From: Euryodendron excelsum
Taxonomy: Eukaryota > Streptophyta > Magnoliopsida > Ericales > Pentaphylacaceae
Length of the DNA: 64,000 nt
Assembly (NCBI GenBank): GCA_033060915.1
Contig: CM065397.1
Span: 32,953,501 to 33,017,500 of the forward strand
Reading direction: 5' to 3'
The notes below the pieces were generated by a model. It had not been told where the DNA came from, ran no database searches, and was given only the letters and a program-made list of their open reading frames with translations. A program made the position numbers and the translations under genes. This document shows, piece after piece, positions 11,643 to 23,428 of this stretch; the first letter of the stretch is position 1, and each line of letters begins with the position of its first letter.

Positions 11643-12712
11643 GGCCGGCTCAAGATAATTTGAGGTTTAAAGCGATAATTTTATATGAAACTTTTTTAAA
11701 GAAAAAATATTTATGATTTTTCACATTTTAAATAGTGGTTTAAAATTTTTATCAAAAATCTATTTTTTCTAGTCCTTTGAGATGAAAATTATTAACTAAT
11801 ATATTCAAGTTTAGATAACAAATCTTTTTTAGTATACCACATAGTCACGTATGACCCAAGTGACATATGCAAATTATGTACAAATATTTTCATTCCATTT
11901 ATTTTTTGCTCAATATTTTCATTGTATTTACCGAATCAAAATTGACCCAATCAGCATAATACAAAAAACAGTTATCAAATTTTATCTTAGCGGTTACCTA
12001 TTGATAACCCCCCAACAATAAAACATGGTACTTTGTTCAATTTAACATCTCAAGCAATAAAACAAAAAATTGTTCTTTAGTAAATAAAATAACATGTCAT
12101 ACATATATAAATAACTTACAAAATCAAATAAAAATTGAATATATTTTGGGAAGATAAAAACCAAACAAAGATCAAGCCATACCAAAAATAAAAATTTCAC
12201 GTCAATAAACCGGTTAATAAGGCTATTTGTAAAATTTACCAATTTATTTTTTATTTTGAAAATTTATGTTTGCACAAGATAGAGAGAGAAAGAGTGTTGT
12301 GAAGGTTTAAACTTTTGAACATCTATATATTAGAGAGAAAGAGAGTTGTATGTAAAAAAACAAAAAATTAAGTTAACTAGTGTAGTTGATTTGAGTTTTT
12401 TTCTTTCTTTTCTTCTTTTCTTATGAGGCCATTTCCCTTTGATTTGAGGCTTTTTTATTATTTTCTTATCGGTCTTTTTTTCTCATTTAAATTGGAGTTT
12501 TTTTTATGGGCCTTTTTTCTCATTTAGTGAGGTTTTTTTTTTTTTATTTCTTGTGGGCTCATTTTTCACTTGGACTGGGACTTTTTTTAAGAATACAAAT
12601 GTCAGAATTGTATAGGGTTTAACTATAACATATATGAGTGTTTAAAATTTGAGGTTTTAAAAAATTAGGAGTTTAAAGCAAGTGCTTTGCTCGCTTTAGG
12701 GTAGAGCCGGCC
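11643..12712. mobile_element. Candidate hAT-like non-autonomous element
   Basis: Bounded by short inverted ends: GGCCGGCTC at 11643-11651 and its complement GAGCCGGCC at 12704-12712. Inside each end there is a similar 'ttgaggt(t)t(t)aaagc' or 'gctttaaact' motif. The interior is AT-rich with long T and CT runs (12390-12560) and no transposase. GGCCGGC-type ends next to 'taaagc' are often seen in decayed plant hAT elements. An 8-bp target duplication is not evident, so the assignment is tentative. Confidence 0.4.
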
Positions 12713-13759
12713 TTGATATTTTGTCATACCATTTCAAATTTAATGTTTATAAAATTATGTGTATTTGTTTATAAAGTTTGATGTACAAAGGATATATATT
12801 ATTTATATCAAGAGTGGTTGAACATAAAACTATTTTGCATAACAAAAACATGTTATCCAATATAAGTATATATCCAAAAAAACTTAAAATATATCAATTA
12901 TCTAGAACATATCTAGCATAAGTTACTATAGACAACTATTGAAAAAACATAATAAAATTATATTATGTCAAAATAAAAAATAAAATTTTCAATATTGATT
13001 GGTACCACCTAATAGGAACCGGTACATGCTATATGACTAACAGTTATAAATTATGGTCCTCCTTTGTACTGTTCCTTCTCCAATACAATACGTTTTGTCC
13101 AATACAAAATGGGAGTAATAACCATGAGCCAAATGACCAACATTTATCGATGTTTATTAAAAGATGCCGGTACACGCAACCAAATTTTATCCGTTTCCTT
13201 GAAACAATTCATAAAATGACATCAATATATGCTATTTCCCGGCGTTTGGCCTTCATCGGCCATAGATCTTACCCAGAGTTAGTGAAACGCCGAGAAGGTG
13301 CTAGCTTATAATTGCTTGCTTTCGGTAGCGCACAAATGCCGAGAAGAAGTGTTGGGCTTGACAATCGTTGAAATTTTTTCCTGAACCTGTTATAATTTTT
13401 CATATAATGAGCTTCCATTAATTGGTTGGTTAGCTAGCGGGGGTTTAGTGGACCCTGCTATGAGAGGGCTCTATGTAATTATTTTATATATTGGTTATGT
13501 CTACTCTCCACTTTTAATTTAAATTTTTTTTCATTAAGAGTTGTCATATTGCAAATACAAATTCATTAAGAAACTGAATGCATAATATATATGATGCTCT
13601 AAATCTATATTACATTTCAACTAAGTTTTTTAATCCAATGATCCATATTCATTTAGCTCACAATTGAACAGCCAAGATAATTTCTTTGCTATTTACATTC
13701 TCGCCCAAATAACTCTCAATGCACTAATACCAAAATGTAATGTTTAGAAAAATATTAAT
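12713..13759. other. Intergenic spacer, possible CACTA relic
   Basis: No supported gene. A 'cccggcgttt' at 13238-13247 is mirrored by 'aaacgccg' at 13285-13292, and 'gccgagaag' occurs at 13290 and 13348. Such CCGGCGTTT boxes are the subterminal repeats of the CACTA element at 30251-33241, so this may be a small relic of that family. The rest is AT-rich. Confidence 0.4.
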
Positions 13760-13895
13760 GTTTAGTTCAGAACTTAAATTTTTCAGTTAGAAAAATAAAA
13801 AAAATATTAAAAAATAAATAAAATTACTCTTTTATTTTGTTTATTTTTTTTTTAATTTTTTTTCAATCAAAAATTTAAATTTCAAACGGCACGTA
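13760..13895. mobile_element. Foldback MITE, copy A
   Basis: The left half (about 13764-13810, 'gttcagaacttaaattttt') is the imperfect reverse complement of the right half ending 'tttaaatttcaaacggcacgt' at 13893. An AT-rich middle separates them. The right end matches copy B at 28921-29071. Too short to code for anything, so presumably mobilised in trans. Confidence 0.6.
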
Positions 13896-15143
13896 AATAT
13901 AAAAGAAAAATAATATTAAATATGAAAGAAGAACAAACATATGAAGGAGGACAAGGACAAATCTTTGAAAAGTCAAGCGTGACAATAAATTTTTGAAAGG
14001 TGACTCAGACAATCATTTGAAATTCAAAGAAAACCAAAAGAATGAGGTCTCCCTTTGAAAATATTAAATATGGAATTAGACAATCCTTTAAAATCAATTT
14101 TTGGGACAAACAACACTACCACATGCCTTCTTTCCCTCCATGGCAGCAAGGGCATGGTTGAATGTCCATAGCTGTGTGCACCATGATCTGCTCTTCCACA
14201 GCGGGAAACCACCAGTCCAGCCAACTTCACCACCACGGAAGATCCAGCCCACTCTAGTTCTTTCTAAAATATCTAGCCATCCCCACCATGGCCTAAATCA
14301 CCTTAAACACCAACCATCATAACCACCGTCTCCTACTCCCTCTCTCTCCATCACTTTCCCTCTCTAGAAACCCACTCCTCCCTAATTTGGATGAGGACAC
14401 TTGATTCTCTATACACTAAAAGAGGACTTATATTGGTGCTTCAAAAGTGTTGTTAAAAGCTTGAAAAATGCTGGCAAATTATTTTTGACACTGCAAGATC
14501 AATCCTAACATGTAAATAAACTAGCGATAACCGTGCCTACGTCAATCCTAATAAATCTAAACAAAAGCACTACCCAATAAATCTGAACCTAAATGCAAAT
14601 GGTTGTGAGTTTCATTTGTTTACAGAGAATGGGTTTTAGCCTATGTCACATTATCATTGTAGTAATACCAACAAAACTGAGCTTAAACTGTTAGGTAGTG
14701 TTGCTTACTATTCTTATATGGCTCAAGACCTTGCTTCTCATATCCGATATAGAATCATGACATACTTCTTCACCCAAATTCTCAACGCGCTGGTCACGGG
14801 TCAGATCACTCTACCTATTCCATTTGAGCGCTTGGTGTAGAATCAGATTAGAAGTTGAGTTGCTTTGATATCACTTGTCATGAGCTAAGCGCTTGCCTTT
14901 CAACTCAAAAGTTCAACCTGTTAAGTGGTGCTTAAGTGATGTTGCCTACCCTCTTATATGATCCAAGATCTCCTTTCTTTTATTTGATATGTGATTGTGA
15001 CATAAAACACATGCTTCACTACCCCCCACCCCTCCCAACATTGATGATAAGTCTTACAAAATGTTAGTCTTATGTCTGCTTTTACATTTTCCTTTTCATT
15101 AAAAAAAAGTTAATTATGTTAAGGAAATAAAAAAAGAAATAAC
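13896..15143. other. Intergenic spacer without a supported gene
   Basis: Contains scattered short open frames (14024-14322, 14643-14840) with no recognisable domain, skewed composition and no conserved neighbours. A CT-rich run occurs at 14330-14375. I see nothing to annotate as a gene. Confidence 0.5.
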
Positions 15144-16074
15144 AGTACAGTTGCTGCTATCGATGACATGACTCAATAAAAAGTTATCGCGTGGCAAGCT
15201 CCAAAGGTTCGCATTGCACCAGATTATAAACTTGTAAACCCCTTTCTCTCTCTATCCTTTCTTCTTCCCTCTCTCTCTCTCTCTCTCTCTGTGAACCGTA
15301 ACCATTGTTGAAGCCTGAATCATCCAACCATGGCCACCATGAACGGCCACCCCACTTCCTCTTCCTCATCCTCATCCTCTTCCTCTCTCTAAACTTAGGC
15401 CTCTTCTTCCTCTTTCTCTCTCTAAACTCAACAGCCTAAGGCCCTAAACCAACACACTATCTTCTCTCTCTTAAAAACCATATCAGTAGACTATAGATCC
15501 ATCTCTCTCCATCATCTCTGCTTTGAGCTCGTTGCTTTGTATTTATAACAATTAATTAATAAAGTGAAGAAATAACAAATTAATTTGAGATTCTTTTTTT
15601 CCCCTTCAATTTTTAATAATTTAGATTTAATCATAAAATTAGGATACCAAAAACCTAGTAATAATGATGTATGATAAGCTTCCAGAAAAGTATGTATTCA
15701 AATCTTTCAAATCCATCATCTTGCCGCTGTCGTCCCCGGTTTTTGGTGGCTATAATTGAGCATATGGGAGAGAGAGGGGAGGAGATGAGTGTGAAGATAG
15801 ACTTTTGGTCTGACCATAAATAGAGATTTGAATGACAAAAAAAGAGATGATGGTGCATAGGTGAAGGAGGTCTGCCGGCGTTGTGCTGGTGAAGAGGATT
15901 TCAAAGCTACTCTGTTTTCTCAAAAAAAAAGATAAAGCTTAGATCGAGTTTGGGGGGGGGGGGGGGGGGGAACCGGGAAGTTTAAGGTTTATAATCTGGT
16001 GCAATGTAGATCTTTGGAGCTTGCCACGCGACAGCTTTTTATTGAACCATGTCATCGACAACAGCAACTGTACT
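15144..16074. mobile_element. Non-autonomous element with ~100-bp terminal inverted repeats
   Basis: The left arm (15144 to about 15245) begins AGTACAGTTGCTGCTATCG and contains 'gtggcaagctccaaaggtt' and 'ttgcaccagattataaac'. The right arm (about 15978-16074) is its reverse complement with a few mismatches, ending CAGCAACTGTACT. The interior has CT microsatellites (15241-15292, 15400-15480) and a long G run at about 15951-15970, and no transposase. Long TIRs fit a Mutator-like MITE, but no clear 9-11 bp target duplication is seen. Confidence 0.65.
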
Positions 16075-17654
16075 TTATTGACAGCAGCAAAGTCGCTCCC
16101 CAACTAAATCCATCCCTTTCACACCCTTGCTCTTCTTCCTCCGTTTGCTTCCAACCCACAAAACTCAAACACAAATTCAAACCATAGTTCTTCAAGAATA
16201 CTATCAGAACCATTTCTACAAATTCAATTCACTTAGATTGTATGCTTAAATCAAAACCCACCAAAAGAATGAAATAAGGAAGCCAAAAAAAAACTAAAAA
16301 TAAGCTTGAAATTGAAAGCCCACACAACTGTATGACACAAAAAAACTACCTCGGGGAGTGTAAGTTGTTGTAAGCAAAGGTAAGGTGAAGTAAGGTAAGG
16401 GGGAGTGGAGTTTGGATTTCTCATTTTTTTCTGGCAGTTAGTGGAATGTAGGAAAGGAAAGCATTAAATACTTCTCCCCCTCATTTGGCATTATCTATTC
16501 AATGTACATACACATAGAGAAAAGCAGCAGAAGGAAAAACACCAATGCAAAGCAGGGGACTCTATGCCATGGTTGAACTGGAGTTTCTCCTTCTCGCTCT
16601 ATCTTCGTCTTTTTCTTTTTCTTCTATTTTCCTCTTCCTCTTCTTCTTTTTTTTAATTTTATTATCACCTTGACCATCTCCGATGGCCACCATAGAAGAA
16701 ACCCACCTCTACTCATCTTTACACCACCATGAAAGCACCACAGCTCGGTTCACCCGGTCCCTAGTCTGCATAACTACACCGCGAACAAAAGTCCCAGCAT
16801 AGCCAACGACTAGCATTCCTCTTCTTCGTCTCCTACATGATCGTAGCCATTGGAGAGCTTTGGAGGAGAGATACTTTTAGTGAGAGAAATTGCCAACTCG
16901 ATGGATAACAGTACGTTCGAAATTATGTCATTTCTTGTATATAATCTATGGAATTGAAGGTCTGGATGTATGTCGTCGTATGAGTTATCAAAGACGCGTA
17001 TTCCATACTAAGCAAGTTTGATCCTAGTAATTGTTTTTCAAATGAACTTAAGCTGCTTGCTACTCGTTCGCTATGATGCAGAACTGTTAAACAACACTAG
17101 AGTTGTACATGCAAGAATGAAATGACTTCATCCTAGTAATCAGCTGATTGGATATGCTTCTATATGGTGGATTTGCGCCTAATCAAGTCATTTCTGATCA
17201 GTTCTTTTCAAAGTCTTTGAAAGACTTTGAAGTGGGCCTTAATTTCGAAATTGCAAGGAAGCTGAGAGTGCTGCAAAAGGTGACGGTGTACCATCATATT
17301 TTATTTATTTTTTTTTAGACAGATATGCTTCTCCCGTCATTTCAACTATGTAATATTTAGTCTTCTCACATGTCATTTTCACGGAACTGGAATTGGAATA
17401 TTTTGTCCGTTGAGGACTCTTATTTGAACAGTTTAATTGACTGCTGAATTGACTCATTGACTCGGTCCACCACTCCATTATTCCATGCATTGATCAATGG
17501 CGATTCATATGTATATATAGATTTATATATGGCTTCAATGCAAATCTGGCAGCGGAAAATAGAGCCCCTCCAAAGCATTTCATGAAACTCTTTTGGCTTT
17601 GTTAAGGGTCTTAAAAACTATAATAAGTGATCATCAAGCAAATTCAAATCTCTA
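16075..17654. other. Intergenic spacer
   Basis: No convincing gene. It holds G/A-rich repeats ('taaggtgaag', 16375-16410), a CT-rich tract at 16585-16660 and short open frames without recognised domains. 'gatggccaccat' near 16683 resembles 'catggccaccatgaa' at 15330, perhaps debris of related elements. Confidence 0.45.
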
Positions 17655-17866
17655 AGAGTTGGCCTAGTGGTTAATATTTAGAGTATGCGGGTCTCTTTTT
17701 TTTAAAGTCTCAGGTTTGAAATCACTTAGATATTATCAACTCTTTAAGACAATCTCTAAGGTCTTTGACTCAGCAATTATCTAATTTATATAGAACGGAG
17801 AGCCTGAACATACCTTAAGCTTAGTCTAAAGCACACAAACTGGTCCGGACCCAAAAAAAACAAAAA
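17655..17866 (+). mobile_element. tRNA-derived SINE
   Basis: It shows a Pol III internal promoter: box A TGGCCTAGTGG at 17660-17670 (fits TRGYNNARNNG) and box B GGTTTGAAATC at 17713-17723 (one base off GGTTCGA), about 42 bases apart. The 3' part 'gtctaaagcacacaaactgg' plus 'tccggaccc' and a short A run at 17850-17864 resembles the 3' consensus of plant Au-like SINEs. Target duplication is not clear. Transcribed in + orientation if active. Confidence 0.65.
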
Positions 17867-18267
17867 AGCTAGCGCAACGTCGCGTGAACAAATCAATATA
17901 TACCAATGGCTTCTTTGCTTCCGGACAGTGTTTACGACTCTTAATAACACCATCTCATTTCAAGTTCACACCGCTTGACCTTCTCTTATCTTAACATTTT
18001 ATTTGAATCTTGGATTTGTGTCAGAAAAGAAAAAAATAGAGAAATAAAATGAAATAAAAGAATCTTTTCTAATTTGTTTGGTTGGGTTAGAAAAATAAAA
18101 ACAAAATGAATAGATTAATTAACCCATAAAAAATGAACTCATATAACTAATTTTCTCTTCCAATTTGTTCCCTTGACAAGTCCAAAATCCTGACATAGTG
18201 TAAACAAACTGACCTTCAGACACAGAACCACAATTAGACATATTTTGACAAACCTTCATTTGGGTCA

Positions 18268-18480
18268 TGTAAATTTGGAGTATTTACGATAATAAGTGTA
18301 TATTGGCCCTTCCATCTCCTCTCTAAATTTCAAAAACATTTCTTTGACCTTGCAAAATTCAAGAATTTTTACCTTCATCCCCAACAAAAATGCAATTTTT
18401 TTTTTTTTATACTTTTTGACCTTCCAAAATTCCAAAAAAAAAAAAAATGATAAGGGTGGCCATGGGCCCAAGAACCCAAT
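18268..18480 (-). repeat. Inverted copy of a degenerate repeat (left partner)
   Basis: The segment 18271-18306 is the reverse complement of 19177-19210 with few mismatches. The following tract of 'ttttgacctt(c/g)caaaatt' units is the reverse complement of the 'gaaggtcaaa' units at 19010-19170. It ends near a 'gggtggccatgggccc' block. Probably one terminal part of a degenerate DNA transposon. Confidence 0.5.
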
Positions 18481-18949
18481 AGGCTCGCCCATAAATTATA
18501 GGGTTTGGAAATTATTTTTAGACTCTGTTAGTTTAATGTACAGGTTTAGAAATTGTCTTTTAAGATCGGCCTAGCCCGAAATATATATATGTAATAATAT
18601 ATTTATATATATGTAATTAAACTCTATGTTATTTTATATTACTTTTAGAGAAAAGGGTTAGTTATTAAGCAAATTTTAGGTTAATGAGAGGGTTTGGACA
18701 GGCTTGAAAATGTAATATTTTAATTGAGAGACTAGAAATTTAATTTTAAGCTTAATAAAATTTATTTTTAGTAAAGCCCGGCCGGCCCATCCTAAACAGA
18801 AGTCAAAAAATATTATCTTGCTTTCCACGGCTCCCCTCAACTTAATTTCTTGTTAGGACCCTGCCAAACTTGATGCGCACTATAGTAAACGTCACCATTC
18901 GCTGATCAAATCTTAATTGAGAAGTAAAAGTTATACACGGGACGGAATC

Positions 18950-19230
18950 AGAAATCTTGGTGAGGGGCCATGAAAGACTAAAATAAAAAATTTTAATTTT
19001 TTAAGGGGTCAAGATAAAAATTCGAAGGTCAAGGCAAAATTTTTTGAATTTTTGGAGGAGTTGAAGTAAAGATATGTAAATTTTTGAAAGGTTAAGATAA
19101 AAAAATTTTTGGGTTTAAGGAAATTTTTTTGAATTTTAGAAGGTCAAAAGGAAAAATTTTTAAATTTTGAGAAGATCAATATACACTCTTATTATAAAAA
19201 TACTCTAAATCAATAGGGAATAAATGAAAT
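18950..19230 (+). repeat. Partner of the inverted repeat at 18268-18480
   Basis: Begins 'gaatcagaaatcttggtgag' and 'gggccatgaa', then four to five degenerate 30-45 base units of 'aattttt..gaaggtcaaggtaaa'. It ends 'caatatacactcttattat'. Such ends are common in old plant DNA transposons. The two copies face each other 470 bases apart. Confidence 0.5.
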
Positions 19231-19846
19231 TTTATCCAAGCAGCGGCCATGGCCCTCATTGTGGCTTGCTAGTTCTTCAGTGAATATGTAGTCAAACCAC
19301 CCTAATGATCAAGTTTAGACAGGTTTAAGGTGAACTGGATTTGGTCCACTGAGCTGAATGAATAGATGGGTTAGACAAAACCAACGAACCAAAATTGGTG
19401 GTCCAGAGACTCCTCCAGACAATTGGAAGGGTCACAAAATTCAAATCATTATCGATCACAAATGACTTGTATTCTAAGGTCTGAGGAAGACTCTGAAGTC
19501 TGAACGTGAACACAAACAAATTTATACAAACTCAAAAGTCTACGCACAAGTCTTTCTTTGTGATGTGTGGCCCCACTCTCTTGTCATCTCTTCTCTTCAA
19601 GCCATATCGTGACCAGTCCCTCCCAATCCCAAAAGTAGTGTCAATTCATTTTCTATGTATGAAGATTGAAGAAGCTTCTCTCTCGACTTCCTAGCTAGGA
19701 AGGTGGCTACGAAATAACCATCCCGGCCAGCCCGGGATCAAGCTCTGAATTAAGATGATATATCTACACCACACATGCACTACATTGTGCTGATCATGAT
19801 CAGCCTTCTAAGCTGCAGGGGACTACTTGTCCAAATAGATCGATCA
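19231..19846. other. Upstream region of the WRKY gene
   Basis: 616 bases between a degenerate repeat and the WRKY start codon, presumably promoter and 5'UTR. I see no unambiguous TATA box; 'gatatatct' near 19757 is a weak candidate. Open frames here have no domain signature. Confidence 0.4.
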
Positions 19847-21613
19847 ATGGAGTCGTCACCGGAGGAGAGCCATTATTATGCCAATTACCAGTCAAACTTC
19901 GAGCTTTCTGAGCTCTTCGAGTTTGACGAGTGGGCGGAGGAGGAAGATCCTGCATTTGTGGTTTCTGGGTATCCCCAAAATCCAGTTTATTATGCAGCAA
20001 ATGAAGTCAATGATGCCGGTGGAAGTAGCAGCCACCATGGACTTGGAGGACCTACCAGCAGTAAGCAAACTTACCATGCACATAGAACCTTACCTTTTGT
20101 ATTCACTACAAAATTGTACAGGTCTTCCACTCACTACTCCTTTGAGCTCGTACTGGTCCACTGTACACACAAATCACATAAACTTTATGCATTACATAAA
20201 TTAGAATAATGGCCGGCCGCAAGGAGCATGAAGAAAAATCAAACTTAAAAACTCATGCTTAATGCTTAACATGAGAACTAAAGCATGAATCTTAGTTTTA
20301 CACAAAAAGTGGACGGAATTTGTATATAAAAATTTCATTGGAATGGTGTGATTGGGGCATTTTTAAAATCATGTACTAGAATAGTTTGGTGTTTTGGTTT
20401 GAAATGAAAAAAATCATATTATTAGGTATAAAAATTTTGAATAGAAGTTACATTTATATCTGAAATTTTGGCATATAAAATTTTATTTGTATTGCATTAC
20501 CCAGTGTTTGGTTTTGGGCATGTCACTAGGTGACAGTAGGAGCGGCCGGGAGAAGAAGGAAATTAAAGAGAAGGTTGCTTTTAAAACAAAATCAGAGGTT
20601 GAAATACTAGACGACGGGTTCAAGTGGAGGAAGTACGGGAAGAAGATGGTGAAAAACAGCCCACATCCAAGGTATACATATACATAATATGAAATATTAA
20701 AAATCACATCAATGATAATTATTTCGAAATGGGTTTCTTTTACCTTCTCATTGTAACCTTAATTTCAAAAAGCAAAACCGATCTTGTTTCTCAGTAGCAA
20801 CCCAAACCATTTAAGCCAGTAAGCTTTTCATGAATCAGCCAGCTAGTTAACCATGTCCGGTCCCTGACACTAGCTAGTAACAATGACAATCACACTACCT
20901 AAAATAGATGCAATTTCATATGCCATCTTGCTCAGCAAATGTGCAGTCATGTACTGTCATTATATTTTTTTTGACCTTTTTGTTTGTTTTAAAAAATTCA
21001 AGACCTACCATTATATGGAATTCGCATAGATGCATCAAAAAAATTTAAAAACAAAAAACCAGTTTGATATGAAGAATTTTAACCATTTTATTTGCATATT
21101 TTGAACATGAATTCATTTCGTATAAAATCGTATAGCTAAAATCAATTGAGGATATTGATTTTGGATACTGTTATAAAAGGCTTCATAAGACCTGTGCTCT
21201 CCAGTTGAAAGGAAATGCATTCCATGGTACCAACACAGGTAACGGCCTTATCTGTGGCCTGTTCCTCATTTCAGAAGTCAGAGAGAGAGAGAGAGAGAGA
21301 GAGCATCTCCAAATCTATGTAGTTCATCAATTCATCACCATTTAAGAACACCATAAAATTTGGAATTATACATGCATACATATACATATATATATATATA
21401 GAAAAGATAGAATCGCATGAAAACTACTTCATCTCATAGTATATATAATGTTAAAACTATGTCCGTCATGCGATGAACAGGAACTATTATAGGTGTTCAG
21501 CTGAGGGATGCCCTGTGAAGAAGAGAGTTGAAAGAGACAGAGAGGATCCAAGGTATGTGATAACAACCTACGAGGGTGTCCATAACCACCAAGGTCCTCC
21601 ACCTAAGTCCTGA
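19847..21613 (+). CDS. WRKY50: WRKY transcription factor, group IIc, WRKYGKK type
   Basis: Three exons: 19847-20060, 20530-20671 and 21481-21613, with introns starting GTAAGC and GTATAC and ending AG. The joined frame is 489 bases, 162 aa. The N-terminus is acidic ([19 protein letters not shown]). The single WRKY domain reads [21 protein letters not shown], with Lys in place of the usual Gln, then [16 protein letters not shown] and [11 protein letters not shown], a C-X4-C...H-X-H zinc finger. Intron 2 splits the Arg codon, the R-type position expected in WRKY domains of this group. Arabidopsis WRKY50 and WRKY51 carry the same WRKYGKK variant and act in salicylate/jasmonate cross-talk; [12 protein letters not shown] favours WRKY50. 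Such proteins are nuclear DNA-binding regulators. The GKK form is known to alter W-box preference. The start ATG is the first one giving the acidic leader. Frame is intact. Symbol by similarity only. Confidence 0.93.
20672..21480. other. WRKY intron 2 (with GA and TA microsatellites)
   Basis: An 809-base intron inside the WRKY domain. It carries a (GA)n tract at about 21284-21303 and a (TA)n tract at about 21386-21402. Nothing else is recognised. Intron 1 (20061-20529) is 469 bases and AT-rich. Confidence 0.85.
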
Positions 21614-23428
21614 TTTCCTTAATTAGATGAGATTTGAGTACTACTTCTAGGTTTAGAGTACTACAACCACACATACACGCATATATATAGCTACCGCTAT
21701 ATATCAGTATCCAAATTACTTCTGGAGTTATAAACCATGGATCATAACAGGATGCTTTGCTTATGTAACTTACAAAGATAGTTTTGCACACCCTACTGCA
21801 TTTGGACTCGTATTACAATTACATCTTCTTCTTCTTCAGTAACTATTGTTAACTAGTGCATGATTTTCAAATATCAAAAGAAAAAATCTATATATTCAGG
21901 GGGGCTCACCTACAAATTGATATCTCTGCTTCCTAAAATACCAAGCACTGAGCTTGAGATAAAGATGACTCTTTCTCTTTGGGAGGCAGCATTGCTTTTA
22001 AAAGCAAATTGGTTCCTGCCGAAAGTAAAACAATTAAGACATGGCACATCATTAAGGGGCACATACCACCACCTCCAGCACACAAAAAAAAAAGGATCAA
22101 AGTCTAAAGAATCAAGGGGATCTACCCAAAGTTATATGAAGAGTTGGTGCGGCTCTCAATGTGGGAACAGCAGTAAGAGAAAGAAGCAGAATTAGATGCC
22201 CAAGATGCAACATATAGCATGACTAAAGTGTGATTGACGCTTTTTCTGGAAAACAGTTCTAACCATATAAGAGTTGCCTGAGAGCAAATAATTTAGACAA
22301 TTTAATCACAACATATATATTTTTTCCTCCGATGTCTACATGATTCTTTTGAGATAAAAAGGCAAGCAATAGAGAATACTGCTACTCACCAAATTACATG
22401 CCTGAGAAACAAAATACCAACTCTACAAAAAGAAACTCTGTCAGACAGGAAGAAATTGTTCCATGCATGTGATCATGATCTGTTCCACCTGCCAACATAC
22501 TCTGCTCTGCTGCAGTTATCCTCCTTTTCTTTCCTTCATTCTTCCTACTTTTTCGTGAGAGAGATAGAGAGAGGAGGGAGGACAGGGAGAGGGAGAGAGA
22601 AAAAATAACCTAAAAGATCATGTACTGATCAAGGGTATACATATCAAATTTTTAGAATAGTAAGGAGACAAGCCAGTTTATCCACAGGTATGCACATTAA
22701 TATGGATAAAACTAGGCCCCAATCAATCAAATTCTTCGAGACAGGAAAGAACTTTAAGGAGTTCAGAGGAATTGGTAACTAAGATGTTAACTGTAAGATG
22801 ATGCATCAATACTTCTGAATCTCCACGAACATTAGTCCAATTTATAGTGCCTTCTCCAAACAATTTGGAAGGGGAGTGCACAAGACACAGAGACAAGCAA
22901 AATCATATGCACATTAAGGTGATGTGACCATTTTTTTCTCAAATGCCACAACTCCAACAAAGCACTGGAGCCGCAAACCACCACAAAACAACTGAAATAT
23001 TATTGCATCAAAGACAAGCAAGTTTAAATTATGACGGCATAAATCAACCCATTCCAAGAAGAAGTAAAAATATCCTACAAAAGGAAAACTTGACAGATTA
23101 AAAAGGAGGTTGGACGCTTGAGCAATTACCTTTTATATGTTCCAGCAACATTTGACAACATCTAAGAAGATACACAGATGAGCTCCAAAAACAGATCTCA
23201 TCATCATCATCGAGTCCCAAAAACCTACTTGATTATGTTCCATCAATAACCCAATCCCAATCAGGGCTGTACAATGTTGCTATGTCTAGTCAATCCATAC
23301 AACTTTGTTACTGCAAGGTAGGATTCTGTACACTCTCTAAATCCTATCTGGAAATCAATATCTAGTAAAAGTAAAACTCCCATTCTTTGGCTGAAAATTG
23401 CGGGCTACACACATTGAAACCTCATAAC
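21614..23428. other. Intergenic region between WRKY and the PMI1-related gene
   Basis: Both genes end here (convergent), so it contains two 3'UTRs. There is a GA-rich run at 22555-22605. The 111-codon open frame at 21860-22195 is Lys/Ser-rich with no domain and is probably chance. No transposon ends are recognised. Confidence 0.5.

Noticed and set aside
21860..22195. 111-codon frame between WRKY and PMI1-related gene.
   Set aside because: Lys/Ser-rich with no motif and no splice context. It lies in the probable 3'UTR region of convergent genes.
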